This document shows, in pieces, positions 24,351 to 32,770 of a stretch of 64,000 nt of DNA. The DNA comes from Streptomyces wuyuanensis. GTDB taxonomy: Bacteria > Actinomycetota > Actinomycetes > Streptomycetales > Streptomycetaceae. How positions within the stretch are numbered: position 1 is the stretch's first letter; each line of letters begins with the position of its first letter. Both the position numbers and the translations under genes were made by a program. The stretch lies in assembly GCF_900103455.1 (NCBI RefSeq), contig NZ_FNHI01000015.1:1-64000 (forward strand). Reading direction: 5' to 3'. Below the pieces are notes generated by a model. That model ran no database searches. It had not been told where the DNA came from and saw only the letters and a program-made list of their open reading frames with translations.

Positions 24351-24922
24351 GCGGGTGACCTTTCCTCGTGGCCTGCGTCCGGGTCCCGGCGATCCCGTGC
24401 GGCCAAACGTCCAGTTTGCCTCATCGGGCGGTGCGACCGCGTGGCCCCGGCCACACCGCCCGGACCGGCCATGGGCGGGATCGGCCGCGGCCTCCGGAAG
24501 CCGCCTCGGGCGGCCCCGGACCGAGGCTCCCGGAACCGCCGCCGTGAGACCGGCACCCGGGACCGGCCCCGGGGGACCGGCCCCGGGGGACCGGCACCGG
24601 GGGACCGGCACCGGGGGACCGGCACCGGGCCCGCGGGGCCGCCCTCCCGAGACCGGCCCCACCCCCGAGCGGCCGCCCCTCCCCGACGAAGCCCCCGACG
24701 GCCCCTCCCGTGACCCCCCTGAGCGGCCCCCCTCCCCGAACGAAGCCCCCTCGGCCCCCCGGCCGCCCGCGAAGCCCCTCCGAGCGGCCGGCCCCCGGCC
24801 GTCGCCCCCCTCTGCCCGGAGGCGACCCACCCCCTGCCCCCGCCCCCCGCCCCCTCGGCCGCCCGTTTCCCCCGGCCCCCCGGCCACCGCCCCGCCCTGG
24901 CGCCCGGTCCCGCCCGCCGGGT
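24351..24922. other. 572-bp very GC-rich region without a gene, with a 14-bp tandem repeat
   Basis: Units of GGGGGACCGGCMCC at 24571, 24585, 24599 and 24613, with a degenerate copy before them. Around this are long C-runs and purine-poor stretches (24640-24900) such as CCCCCCTGAGCGGCCCCCC. I find no supported reading frame. It separates the XPB gene from the micropeptide genes. Confidence 0.6.
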
Positions 24923-25039
24923 TCAGATCAGCGGGCTGTTGACCAGTGGACCTTCGATCTGGAGCAGGACCGGAACGGGGACGAGGTGGCCGAGGGCGAG
25001 GAACGCGGCCGTTGCGAGGGCGGCAGCGATACCGCGCAT
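24923..25039 (-). CDS. Putative 38-aa hydrophobic or secreted peptide
   Basis: Reads MRGIAAALATAAFLALGHLV then PVPVLLQIEGPLVNSPLI. The ATG at 25039 has GAAAGG 8 nt upstream. A short basic N-terminus and a 20-residue hydrophobic core resemble a signal peptide or membrane anchor; the exported part would be about 10-15 residues ending NSPLI. The third-position GC is high and the frame has no rare codons. A second, similar peptide gene lies 148 bp upstream on the same strand. I do not recognise the family; it could be a signalling or membrane peptide. Confidence 0.55.
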   Translation of the reverse strand: MRGIAAALATAAFLALGHLVPVPVLLQIEGPLVNSPLI

Positions 25040-25187
25040 GGCCCGGGACCTTTCTGTGCCGGGCGCTCCCCGTGGCGAGCGCTGCGGTGGCCGTCGCAGA
25101 CGGCCCGGACGGAGGCGGGCCCGCGCCGCTCGGCGTGGTGCGGACCCACCGGCAAGGCCGGATTCGTCGGACGTGGCCCACAGTGGC

Positions 25188-25295
25188 CTAGACCGTGAGT
25201 CCGCCGCCGAGATCGATGCCGACCGCCGAGGCCCGTGTGGCCATCGCGCCCAGGAGCGCGGCTGCGGCGACGAGGACGGTGGTGACACGACGCAT
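25188..25295 (-). CDS. Putative 35-aa secreted peptide
   Basis: Reads MRRVTTVLVAAAALLGAMAT then RASAVGIDLGGGLTV. AAGGAAGG lies 7 nt before the ATG at 25295. It has a textbook signal peptide: RR charge, Val/Ala/Leu core, and an ASA cleavage site at residues 22-24. Cleavage would release an 11-residue peptide VGIDLGGGLTV. A 9-bp hairpin (25318-25340) sits just upstream in the leader. Together with the 38-aa gene downstream it forms a probable two-peptide unit. Family not recognised. Confidence 0.6.
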   Translation of the reverse strand: MRRVTTVLVAAAALLGAMATRASAVGIDLGGGLTV

Positions 25296-25317
25296 GGAAC
25301 GACCTTCCTTCCGGCTG

Positions 25318-25340
25318 TCCCGGGCCGGACGGGCCCGGGA
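25318..25340 (-). promoter_or_regulatory. Hairpin in the micropeptide leader
   Basis: TCCCGGGCC (25318-25326) pairs with GGCCCGGGA (25332-25340) around a 5-nt loop. It lies about 10 bp upstream of the peptide Shine-Dalgarno sequence. Confidence 0.45.
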
Positions 25341-25442
25341 TCGTCAGTGGGACGCCGGGTGGCTGCCCAGGGCCCCGAGCCGGAATGCCGAAGGTCGCCC
25401 CTGGGTGGGGAATTGATCACTCCGGGGCGGGAACCGCCGCGG

Positions 25443-25463
25443 TTGCGCGCATGATTCGCGCAA
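25443..25463. promoter_or_regulatory. Palindrome TTGCGCG-N7-CGCGCAA upstream of the micropeptides
   Basis: Perfect 7-bp arms at 25443-25449 and 25457-25463. It lies between the end of the WYL-like gene and the peptide genes and is a good operator candidate for the latter, about 150 bp from the first start codon. No promoter hexamers are certain. Confidence 0.45.
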
Positions 25464-25517
25464 TCGCCGGGGCGCCTGGGCGTCCGCCTCGTGCGAGCCG
25501 TGTCCGGGACGGGGCGC

Positions 25518-28319
25518 TCAGGCCGGTTCGTCCGCGAGCTCGGCGACCCCGGTGATGCGGTGCAGGGGATAGGTGCGCACCTCGTCGGCGGTGTGGTCGT
25601 ACGCGGTGACGAAGCCGCCCTCGACGCGGACCGGGGCGATGACCCGCTGGCTCGCGGCCCCGTCGGCGTTGACGTACCCGATCCAGATCGCGGAGCCGGT
25701 GAGCGCGGCCGCCTGCACGGTCGCGAGGGTCTCGGCCGGGGTGGTGCGGGGCAGTTCCCCCGCGCCGGTGTGCGGTGCGGGCTTGCGTACGGCCGTGGCG
25801 GCCAGGTCGCCCGCCCGGATCGCCTTCACCGCGGCGCCGAGCAGCGTGTCGTTCGGGACCGGCGGCCCGTCCGGAACGGGGACCGGCGGGGTGCGGTGCG
25901 GGGTCCGGTGGGCGTCGGCGCGGGTGATCAGCACATCGCCCTCCGCGGACTCGGCGGCGGGCGCGAAGCCCATGCCCCGCAGTCCTTCGAGCAGCGTCGC
26001 GGGGTCGGCCTGGGCGGCCAGCACGGTGGGAGCGAGCCGGCGCATCCGCAGGCCGTGCGAACGGCGGTCGGCCAGGATCTCGTCGAGCAGAGCGTCGTCG
26101 TCGCAGCGCACGTAGGCGGAGGCGGCGCCGATGCGCAGATGGCCGTGCTTGCGGGCGACGTCGTCGATGAGATAGCTCAACGGCTGCGGCACCGGGGTAC
26201 GGCTGTGCCGGGCGAGGAAGGCGTGCAGGTCCGCCGCGGCCTGCCCGGCGTCCAATGCCCGCCGCACGGACGCCGGCGTAAACCGGTAGACCGTCGCGCC
26301 ACCCTTCGATTCCACGTCCGCAAGGACCCCCAGCGCCTCGGCCAGCGGGCGCTCCAGCGGGCCCGGCGCGACGGCGGTGAGATCGGCCTGGAGGAGCACG
26401 TGGTCGAGCGGTTCCGGCAGCAGCGGGGCGATCACCCCGGCGGCGAGCGCGGCCCGGGCGGCGAGATCGGCGGGGCCGTGCGTGGCGGACCCCACGGGGA
26501 CGCCTCCGGCCGGTTCGGGCGCGGTCTCCGCCGTGCCCGGGACCACGCCGGCGCCGCGCTCCCCTCGGTTCCGGTCGGCCGTCGCGGGGAGCGCGGGGGC
26601 GGCCAGGAGCGTGCGCGCGGCGGTGGAGAGGGCGCCGCGGCCGGTCAGTCCCAGGAGCTCGGCCTCGGTCAGGGTCCACACGGCGATGCGCGAGCGCAGA
26701 TCGGAGGGCTCCGGGGTGCCGGGGGCGGGCTGCGCCGGAGTGCGGACCGGGTGCTCCCAGCGGAGCCGGGCCAGGACCGACTCCGGGTCGGGCGCCGCGC
26801 CCCAGGGCAGGTCCGCGAGCAGGGCCAGCACACGGTGCCGCACCTCGGGGGCGGCACCGCGGTCCAGGTCCGGGCCGAGTGCCGCGAGCGTACGGCCCTT
26901 GGCGTCCTGGCCGCCGACCAGTCCCGACGTCCGGGTGGCCGTGAGCCAGGCCGTCGCGAGGGCCGTCCAGCGCGAGGCCGCCGGCAGGTCCAGCCACTCG
27001 TCGTACGCGGGTGTCGGGGCGAACCTCTCGCCCTCCCCCGTGGCACGGGACGTACCCTCGCCGCCGTCGGAGGCCAGCAGCCCGGCCGCGTAGGCCAGTT
27101 CCAGCCAGAAGGCGGCGATCTGCTCGGAGACGTCGAGCGCCGCGGCGGTCCGCTTCAGGTCCCGGACGCTCAGGCCGCCCGCTCGCAGCACCGCGGGCCC
27201 GCCCGTCTGCCAGCCCTTCAGCAGCTCCTCGACGGTGGCGAGCGCGGTGTACGCCTGCCCCGCGGCCGTGCTGTCCACAATCTGTGGACGGTGTTCGGCC
27301 GCGACCTCGATCCCCGGCGCGACCGGTTCGGGCTCGCGGTGCGCCCGCCCGCCGCGCAGATGAAGCGCCACCTCGCGCGGCAGCACCACCGTCCGCAGCG
27401 ACGAAGGCAGCAGCAGTCCCCGGTCCCGCAGCCACTGCACCGGCGTCGACTCCGCCGCGCCCGAGGAGTCGCCCGGCGGAGCCACCGTCCCGTAGGGCGG
27501 GCCCCACACCAGGCGGTCGAGCACGGCGAGCGCTTCGGCGGGCGCCGTGTCCAGCAGCGCCGCCATCCGCTCCCGGTCGGTGAACAGCGAGGTCAGCGAC
27601 GCCACGGCCGAAACCGGATCATGGGTCGTCGGCAGACCCGCCGCGGCGAGGATCTCCTGCAGCCGGCCGGGTGACATCCCCGCGGTCGCCTCGGCGGCCG
27701 TGGGGCCGAGGCCCGTCGGGGACGGGTGCTGCGGGGACGGGGCGAGCAGTTCGCGCGCGGTCCGCACCAGTCGCAGCCGGTCGTCGTCACCCCACACCAG
27801 CGCCCGCTCGCGCAGCACCTCGAGGGCGCGGGGGAGCGCCGCCTCGACGGCGGGGTCGCCGTCGTCGCCGCTCATCAGCGCGAGCAGCGTCCCGTACGAG
27901 GTGGGTTCCACGGCCACGGCCAGCGCCTGGGCGGTCTGCTGGGCGAACCGGTCGAGCCGCTCCAGCGCCCTGACGACGGAGGCGCGGGTGCCGGCGCGGG
28001 TGGCGAGCTGGGTCAGATCGTTCGGCACGGGGCTCAGCAGGTCGGGGCGGGCGCGCAGCAGCGCGGCGAGCCCCCGGTCGCCGCGGTTGCGGAGCGCCTC
28101 GGCGAGGGTGCGCGGCGGTGTGCCGGTGCGGTCGGCGGTTCGGGTGCCGGGGGGTGCCTCCGAGCCGTCTCGGGCGTCCGGCGCGGTGCCGTCGGGGGCG
28201 TCGGCGGGCGTGTGCGCGGAGGCTTCGTCGTGCGGGCGCACCGGCGCACCGGCGGCGGTGCCCCCCGCCTCACGCGCCGGCTGTCCTGCCGGTCTCCCTG
28301 CGGACGTTCCTGCGGGCAC
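25518..28319 (-). CDS. Helicase-associated (XPB/Ssl2 N-terminal-like) protein with C-terminal WYL-like domain
   Basis: 933 aa from a GTG at 28319 with GGGAGG 5 nt upstream. After a disordered Pro/Thr-rich leader (1-70), residues 75-600 are long helical repeats of the XPB/Ssl2 N-terminal-lobe type (LRARPDLLSPVPNDLTQLAT; REVALHLRGGRA). Residues about 610-830 match the Helicase_C_3 region (LLQADLTAVAPGPLERPLAE; VYRFTPASVRRALDAG). The end (IWIGYVNADGAASQRVIAPV, then TYPLHRITGV) looks like a WYL ligand-binding fold. I see no Walker A or DExH motif, so it is not itself a helicase; it may assist the XPB protein. Confidence 0.8.
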   Translation of the reverse strand: MPAGTSAGRPAGQPAREAGGTAAGAPVRPHDEASAHTPADAPDGTAPDARDGSEAPPGTRTADRTGTPPRTLAEALRNRGDRGLAALLRARPDLLSPVPNDLTQLATRAGTRASVVRALERLDRFAQQTAQALAVAVEPTSYGTLLALMSGDDGDPAVEAALPRALEVLRERALVWGDDDRLRLVRTARELLAPSPQHPSPTGLGPTAAEATAGMSPGRLQEILAAAGLPTTHDPVSAVASLTSLFTDRERMAALLDTAPAEALAVLDRLVWGPPYGTVAPPGDSSGAAESTPVQWLRDRGLLLPSSLRTVVLPREVALHLRGGRAHREPEPVAPGIEVAAEHRPQIVDSTAAGQAYTALATVEELLKGWQTGGPAVLRAGGLSVRDLKRTAAALDVSEQIAAFWLELAYAAGLLASDGGEGTSRATGEGERFAPTPAYDEWLDLPAASRWTALATAWLTATRTSGLVGGQDAKGRTLAALGPDLDRGAAPEVRHRVLALLADLPWGAAPDPESVLARLRWEHPVRTPAQPAPGTPEPSDLRSRIAVWTLTEAELLGLTGRGALSTAARTLLAAPALPATADRNRGERGAGVVPGTAETAPEPAGGVPVGSATHGPADLAARAALAAGVIAPLLPEPLDHVLLQADLTAVAPGPLERPLAEALGVLADVESKGGATVYRFTPASVRRALDAGQAAADLHAFLARHSRTPVPQPLSYLIDDVARKHGHLRIGAASAYVRCDDDALLDEILADRRSHGLRMRRLAPTVLAAQADPATLLEGLRGMGFAPAAESAEGDVLITRADAHRTPHRTPPVPVPDGPPVPNDTLLGAAVKAIRAGDLAATAVRKPAPHTGAGELPRTTPAETLATVQAAALTGSAIWIGYVNADGAASQRVIAPVRVEGGFVTAYDHTADEVRTYPLHRITGVAELADEPA

Positions 28320-28360
28320 GTGCGCCTCCCGATCGAGCTCACCGGTCCCCCATCCGCCCC

Positions 28361-28388
28361 ACGTTAGCCCCTGCCCAGGCGCTAACGT
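28361..28388. promoter_or_regulatory. Symmetric divergent promoter with 8-bp inverted repeat
   Basis: ACGTTAGC (28361-28368) and GCTAACGT (28381-28388) are perfect inverted copies. Each outward-facing end reads TAACGT, a reasonable -10 box. Each lies about 41-42 bp from its respective GTG start (28319 minus, 28430 plus), giving mirror-image promoters for the helicase-associated and HAAS genes. Confidence 0.5.
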
Positions 28389-28429
28389 CAGGACCGGGCG
28401 CCGGGACGGGCGCGCTGTGGAGGGGCACC

Positions 28430-29455
28430 GTGGGGATCGAGAGCGATCAGCTTGTCTTCGACTACCTGAGCCGGGTCGGCGATCTGGCGCAGCAGCGCCA
28501 GTTGCCCTCCGGTACCAGGATGCAACTCGTGTCGTCGCTGCGTAACGAGATCGACCGGGAGCGCGCCAGGTACGGCACCGACAGCCCGGCGGCAGTCCAG
28601 CGCATCCTCGGACGGCTCGGCACCCCCGACGAGGTGGTGGACGGGGCGGCATCCGGACCGGGCCGGCGCCCGGCCCCGGACGGGGCGGACGGCTCCGCCG
28701 CCGGGACGGCCCCCGCGTCCGTGCCGGAGCAGCGCTCGGGGGCGCCGGAGGCCGAAGCCGCCGGGGTGCCCTCCGGGGCGGCGGTCCCCGGAGCGGCCAC
28801 GGGAGCCGGGGAACCCGAGTGGTGGCGGATCGAACGCGGACGGCGCGAGGACGCCGACTTCGGCGCGTTCGTCGGCGGCGTGGAGATCCCCGACCTGCTG
28901 CGGCCTCCCCGGAAGGACGAAGAGGACGAAGAAGACGGGGGGAAGCGCGCCGCCGGCGGGCCGGAGAAGCGGGGCGGGGCGCGGCGCGGACGGCTTCTGC
29001 GGTGGCGTCGGCGCGAGACGGCGGGCGCCCTGGACGCCTCGGGTGCCGCTGGAGGGGCCGGTGCTCCGGCGGGTGCGCCCCCGGCCGCCCCCGCGCCGTC
29101 CCGCGGGGCGGTGCGCGCGCTGGGCAACCCCATGCTGCTGTTCGCGGCGACGCTCCTCGGTGTCGGCGCGGTCCTGGGGTCGCTGGTGGCCCTGGCCGGC
29201 GGCTGGCTCCTCGCCTACGCGACCCGCGCCCTGTCCCGCGCCGAGGCCAAGCTGGCGGTCCTCGGCATCCCCGGGCTCGTCGCCGCGAGCGCGGCGGTCT
29301 GGATCTGGGGACGTGTCGAGGGCCGGTGGGGCGAGCCGATCGCCCCGGGCGGTGACGCGATGCGGGAGGCGCTGACGGGCGCCTGGCCGTGGGTGGTCCG
29401 CGGCGCGGCGGTCGCGTCCGCCGTCTTCCTCCTCTGGCGCGCCCGCCGCCGCTGA
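28430..29455 (+). CDS. HAAS-domain membrane protein
   Basis: 341 aa from a GTG with GGAGG 6 nt upstream. Residues 1-65 form the HAAS (DUF1700-type) helical domain: FDYLSRVGDLAQQRQLPSGT, LRNEIDRER, QRILGRLGTPDEVV. A long Ala/Pro/Gly-rich and acidic linker (70-225) leads to three or four membrane helices (about 235-340), ending in a basic RARRR tail. HAAS modules often pair with PadR regulators or sense envelope state; no PadR gene is adjacent. Function unknown. Confidence 0.8.
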   Translation: MGIESDQLVFDYLSRVGDLAQQRQLPSGTRMQLVSSLRNEIDRERARYGTDSPAAVQRILGRLGTPDEVVDGAASGPGRRPAPDGADGSAAGTAPASVPEQRSGAPEAEAAGVPSGAAVPGAATGAGEPEWWRIERGRREDADFGAFVGGVEIPDLLRPPRKDEEDEEDGGKRAAGGPEKRGGARRGRLLRWRRRETAGALDASGAAGGAGAPAGAPPAAPAPSRGAVRALGNPMLLFAATLLGVGAVLGSLVALAGGWLLAYATRALSRAEAKLAVLGIPGLVAASAAVWIWGRVEGRWGEPIAPGGDAMREALTGAWPWVVRGAAVASAVFLLWRARRR

Positions 29456-29519
29456 CGCCGCGCCCGCGGCGGGTGGTACGTCCGGGCGCGGTGCGGCTTC
29501 GCGCGCATGCGTACGGGGG

Positions 29520-29554
29520 CCCACGGTCTCGGGGCCCGTCGCCGGGCCCGTGGG
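29520..29554. terminator. Hairpin between convergent HAAS and siderophore genes
   Basis: CCCACGG (29520-29526) and CCGTGGG (29548-29554) enclose a GC-rich loop with inner GGGCCC pairing. The 271-bp gap 29456-29726 shows no gene. Confidence 0.5.
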
Positions 29555-29726
29555 GTGCGGCGGACGCGCCGCGCGGACCGGGCGACCCTCGGTCCGTCCA
29601 AGGCCCCGAGGGCGGACGCACGGGCCGCGACGCCCGGAAACGTCGCGCCCGAAGTGCCCCGCCCCGCGCGGAGGGCGCCGCACGCGGGCGCCGGCCCCGT
29701 GCCGCCGCGCATGCGGGACGGCTCGA

Positions 29727-30548
29727 TCAGACGGTGCCGCCGCGCGCCCCGGCCGCCACGCCCGCGCCCCACGGCACCCCCGGAACGACCAGCGGCGACC
29801 CCGTCACCGGGTCGGGGACGACGACCGACGCGAGGCCGAAGACGTCCCGGACGAGTTCGGCGGTGACGATGTCCGAGGGGTGGCCCTCGGCGACGATGCG
29901 GCCGTCCTTCATGGCGACGAGGTGGTCGGCGTAGCGGGCGGCCTGGTTGAGGTCGTGCAGGACCGCGACGACCGTACGGCCCCGCTCGTGGTTGAGCCGG
30001 CGCACCAGGTCGAGGACCTCCACCTGGTGCGCGATGTCCAGGAACGTCGTGGGTTCGTCGAGGAGCAGCAGATCGGTCTCCTGGGCCAGGGCCATCGCGA
30101 TCCACACCCGCTGCCGCTGACCGCCGGACAGCTCGTCCACGGGGCGGTCCGCGAGATCGGCGACGTCGGTGCGCTCCATGGCTTCCGTGACGGCCCGTTC
30201 GTCCTCGTCCGACCACTGCCTCCACCACGCCTGGTGGGGCTGCCGGCCGCGGGAGACCAGGTCGGCGACGGTGATAGCCTCCGGCGCCACGGGCGACTGC
30301 GGCAGCAGCCCTATCCGCCGCGCGATCCGCTTGGTGTGGATGCGGGCCAGTTCGGTGCCGTCCAGGAGCACCGCGCCGCCTTTCGGCCGCAGCAGCCGGC
30401 CGAGCGCGCGCAGGGTGGTCGACTTGCCGCAGGCGTTCGGGCCGACGATGACCGTCACCCGGCCGTCGGGCACGGCCAGGTCCAGCTCGTGGACGACGGT
30501 GCGGTCCTCGTAGGCGAGCGTCAGGTCACGGGCCGTCAGCGTGCTCAT
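29727..30548 (-). CDS. Iron-siderophore ABC transporter ATPase (FecE/FepC-like)
   Basis: 273 aa. GGAGG lies 6 nt before the ATG. Walker A is GPNACGKST near residue 36-44 (the Asn-Ala-Cys variant typical of FepC/FecE). The Q-loop is in RRIGLLPQSPVAPEAITVAD, the signature is ELSGGQRQRVWIAMALAQ, Walker B is LLLLDEPTTFLDI and the H-loop is VVAVLHDLNQAARY. It is the cytoplasmic motor for the two FecCD permeases encoded immediately upstream, with an ATGA overlap (30545-30548). The complex imports ferric siderophores. No substrate-binding lipoprotein gene is in the unit. Confidence 0.95.
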   Translation of the reverse strand: MSTLTARDLTLAYEDRTVVHELDLAVPDGRVTVIVGPNACGKSTTLRALGRLLRPKGGAVLLDGTELARIHTKRIARRIGLLPQSPVAPEAITVADLVSRGRQPHQAWWRQWSDEDERAVTEAMERTDVADLADRPVDELSGGQRQRVWIAMALAQETDLLLLDEPTTFLDIAHQVEVLDLVRRLNHERGRTVVAVLHDLNQAARYADHLVAMKDGRIVAEGHPSDIVTAELVRDVFGLASVVVPDPVTGSPLVVPGVPWGAGVAAGARGGTV

Positions 30549-31657
30549 GCGGAGCCTCCAGTGGCGCGGCCGGTGCGGCCGCGGACGATCAGCCAGATCA
30601 GGTACGGGGCGCCGACGGCGGCGGTCAGCACACCCACGGGCAGTTCGGTCGGTGCCAGCAGCCGCCGGCCGAGCAGGTCGGCGAGCACGACCACCAGCGC
30701 GCCCGTGAGCGCCGAGCAGAGCAGCGGGATCTGCGCGGTACGGGTCAGCCGGCGGGCGATCTGCGGTGCGAGCAGCGCCACGAAGTCGACGGGGCCCGCC
30801 GCGCCCGTCGCGACGGATGCGAGGACGACGCCCAGCACCACCAGGCCGAGGCGTACGCGCCCCAGACGTATGCCGAGCGCGGTGGCGGTGTGGTCGTCGA
30901 GGGAGACGTTGCGCATGGTCCGCGAGGCCCAGACCGCTGCCGGGACGAGCGTGAGGAGCGTCCAGCCGAGCGGCGTGGCCTCGTCCCAGCCGCGGCCGTT
31001 GAGCGAGCCGGTCATCCAGATCTGTGCCTGCTGGGCGACGAGGTAGTCGCCCTTGGTCATGAACAGGGTGGTGACCGAGCGCAGCGCGATCGCGAAGCCG
31101 ATGCCGACGAGGACGAACCGGGCGGCGTGGAGACCGCCGCGCCACGCGAACACGTAGACCAGCGCGGCGGCCGCGATCCCGCCGGCGACCGAGAGGTACG
31201 GGAGCACGCCGTACGAGGTGACGCCGAAGGTCAGCGCCGCCACCGTGACCGCCCCGGCGCCCTGGCTGATGCCGATCACGTCGGGGCTGGCGAGCGGGTT
31301 GCGGGCGACGGTCTGGACGAGTGCTCCGGCCACTCCGAACGCCGCGCCGACGAGCAGACCCACGACCATGCGCGGCAGCCGCAGCGTGCCGACGACGAGT
31401 TCGTCCGGGGAGGGCCGGCCGAGGAGCACGTTCACGACCTCGCCGGGGGCGACGAAGCTCTCGCCGGCGCAGAGGTACGCCACGCACACGCCCCCGAGGA
31501 GCACGGCGAGGGCCACGGCGACCCCCGCGGCCCTCCGGTGCAGGAGGAAGCTCGCGCGTCCGGTGCCGAGCCGGCTGTGCCCGGCCGGCCGGGCCGAAGC
31601 GCGGCCCGTCGCCGCAACGTCCCCCGGCCGAACGGCCGTCCGCTCTGCGGCGCTCAT
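30545..31657 (-). CDS. Iron-siderophore ABC transporter permease (FecCD family, FepG-like)
   Basis: 370 aa. A 40-residue polar leader precedes about nine to ten membrane helices. Family motifs are LRLPRMVVGLLVGAAFGVAG, VQTVARNPLASPDVIGISQG (the ISQGA loop), then GPVDFVALLAPQIARRLTR near the end. Middle gene of a three-gene operon with overlaps of 4 bp at both ends. It forms half of the membrane channel with the next permease. Confidence 0.93.
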   Translation of the reverse strand: MSAAERTAVRPGDVAATGRASARPAGHSRLGTGRASFLLHRRAAGVAVALAVLLGGVCVAYLCAGESFVAPGEVVNVLLGRPSPDELVVGTLRLPRMVVGLLVGAAFGVAGALVQTVARNPLASPDVIGISQGAGAVTVAALTFGVTSYGVLPYLSVAGGIAAAALVYVFAWRGGLHAARFVLVGIGFAIALRSVTTLFMTKGDYLVAQQAQIWMTGSLNGRGWDEATPLGWTLLTLVPAAVWASRTMRNVSLDDHTATALGIRLGRVRLGLVVLGVVLASVATGAAGPVDFVALLAPQIARRLTRTAQIPLLCSALTGALVVVLADLLGRRLLAPTELPVGVLTAAVGAPYLIWLIVRGRTGRATGGSA

Positions 31658-32661
31658 GCGGGGACCGCCTTCCGGCGCACCATGGCGACCAGGAACGGCA
31701 CGCCGATCAGTGCGGTCGTCACACCCGCGGGTATCTCGCCCGGCGGGAAGAGGATCCGTCCGACGACGTCGGAGACGAGGAGCATCACGGGTCCCAGCAG
31801 GGCCGCGAACGGGAGTACCCAGCGGTGGTCCGAGCCGACGATCGCGCGGGCGATGTGCGGTACGGCGAGGCCGACGAAGGCGACCGGGCCCGCGGCGGCG
31901 ACGCCCGCGCCCGTGAGGACCGTCGCGCCGATGCCGCCGACGACACGGACCGTCGCGACGCGCCGGCCGAGCCCCTTGGCCACGTCGTCGCCGAGGGCCA
32001 GGGCGTCGAGCCCGCGGGCGACGGACAGCACGAGGAGGGTGCCGAGCAGCAGGAAGGGCCAGATCTGTGCGGCGATCTCGGCGTTCCGTCCGCCGAGGGC
32101 GCCGACCTGCCAGAAGCGGAACTCGTCGAGGGCCGCGGCCCTGGTGGTGAGCACGGCGGTCGTCACCGAGACCAGCAGCGCGTTGATCGCCGCCCCGCCG
32201 AGGGCCAGTTTCACCGGCGTCGCCCCGCCCCGGCCGCTGGAGGCGACCGCGTACACCGCGACGGAGGCGATTGCCGCGCCCGCGAAGGCGAACCAGACGT
32301 AGCCGTTGAGCGTGTGCACCCCGGCGAAGGCGATCGCCAGGACCACTCCGACGGAGGCTCCCTGGCTGATGCCGAGGATCCCGGGGTCGGCGATGGGGTT
32401 GCGGGTCAGCCCCTGCAGCACGGTGCCGGCGAGCGCCAGCGACGCACCGACCATCAGACCGATGAGGGTGCGCGGCAGCCGCAGTTCCAGGACGACCTGG
32501 GCGGACTCGCTCGTGCCTCCGTGCAGCAGTGCGTCGAGCACCGCGGACGGGGCGATGGGACGCGCGCCCACCGCGAGACTGAGCAGGACCGCGACGAGCA
32601 GCGCCGCGACTGCAGCCGCGATCGCGAGCACGCGTCTGGTTCCGGGAGCGGCGGCTGACAT
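31654..32661 (-). CDS. Iron-siderophore ABC transporter permease (FecCD family, FepD-like)
   Basis: 335 aa, first gene of the operon. Motifs: LRLPRTLIGLMVGASLALAG, LQGLTRNPIADPGILGISQG and GPVAFVGLAVPHIARAIVGS. The ATG at 32661 lies 22 bp downstream of a sequence resembling an IdeR/DmdR iron box, so the operon should be repressed by iron. About ten membrane helices; partner of the second permease. Confidence 0.93.
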   Translation of the reverse strand: MSAAAPGTRRVLAIAAAVAALLVAVLLSLAVGARPIAPSAVLDALLHGGTSESAQVVLELRLPRTLIGLMVGASLALAGTVLQGLTRNPIADPGILGISQGASVGVVLAIAFAGVHTLNGYVWFAFAGAAIASVAVYAVASSGRGGATPVKLALGGAAINALLVSVTTAVLTTRAAALDEFRFWQVGALGGRNAEIAAQIWPFLLLGTLLVLSVARGLDALALGDDVAKGLGRRVATVRVVGGIGATVLTGAGVAAAGPVAFVGLAVPHIARAIVGSDHRWVLPFAALLGPVMLLVSDVVGRILFPPGEIPAGVTTALIGVPFLVAMVRRKAVPA

Positions 32662-32682
32662 CGTTTCCCATCGGGAGTCCGG

Positions 32683-32701
32683 TAAGGGTCGGCTAAGTCT
32701 A
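32683..32701 (-). promoter_or_regulatory. Candidate iron box (DmdR/IdeR operator)
   Basis: TAAGGGTCGGCTAAGTCTA agrees with the 19-bp TTAGGTTAGGCTAACCTAA-type iron box at 12 positions. It lies 22 bp upstream of the first permease gene of the siderophore operon, the usual place for DmdR1 repression. Inferred. Confidence 0.55.
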
Positions 32702-32770
32702 GGCACCGCCCCTCCGGCGCCCGACCTGCCCCCCGGTGCCCCTTTCCGGGCCCCGGGCACAATGGCCCTC

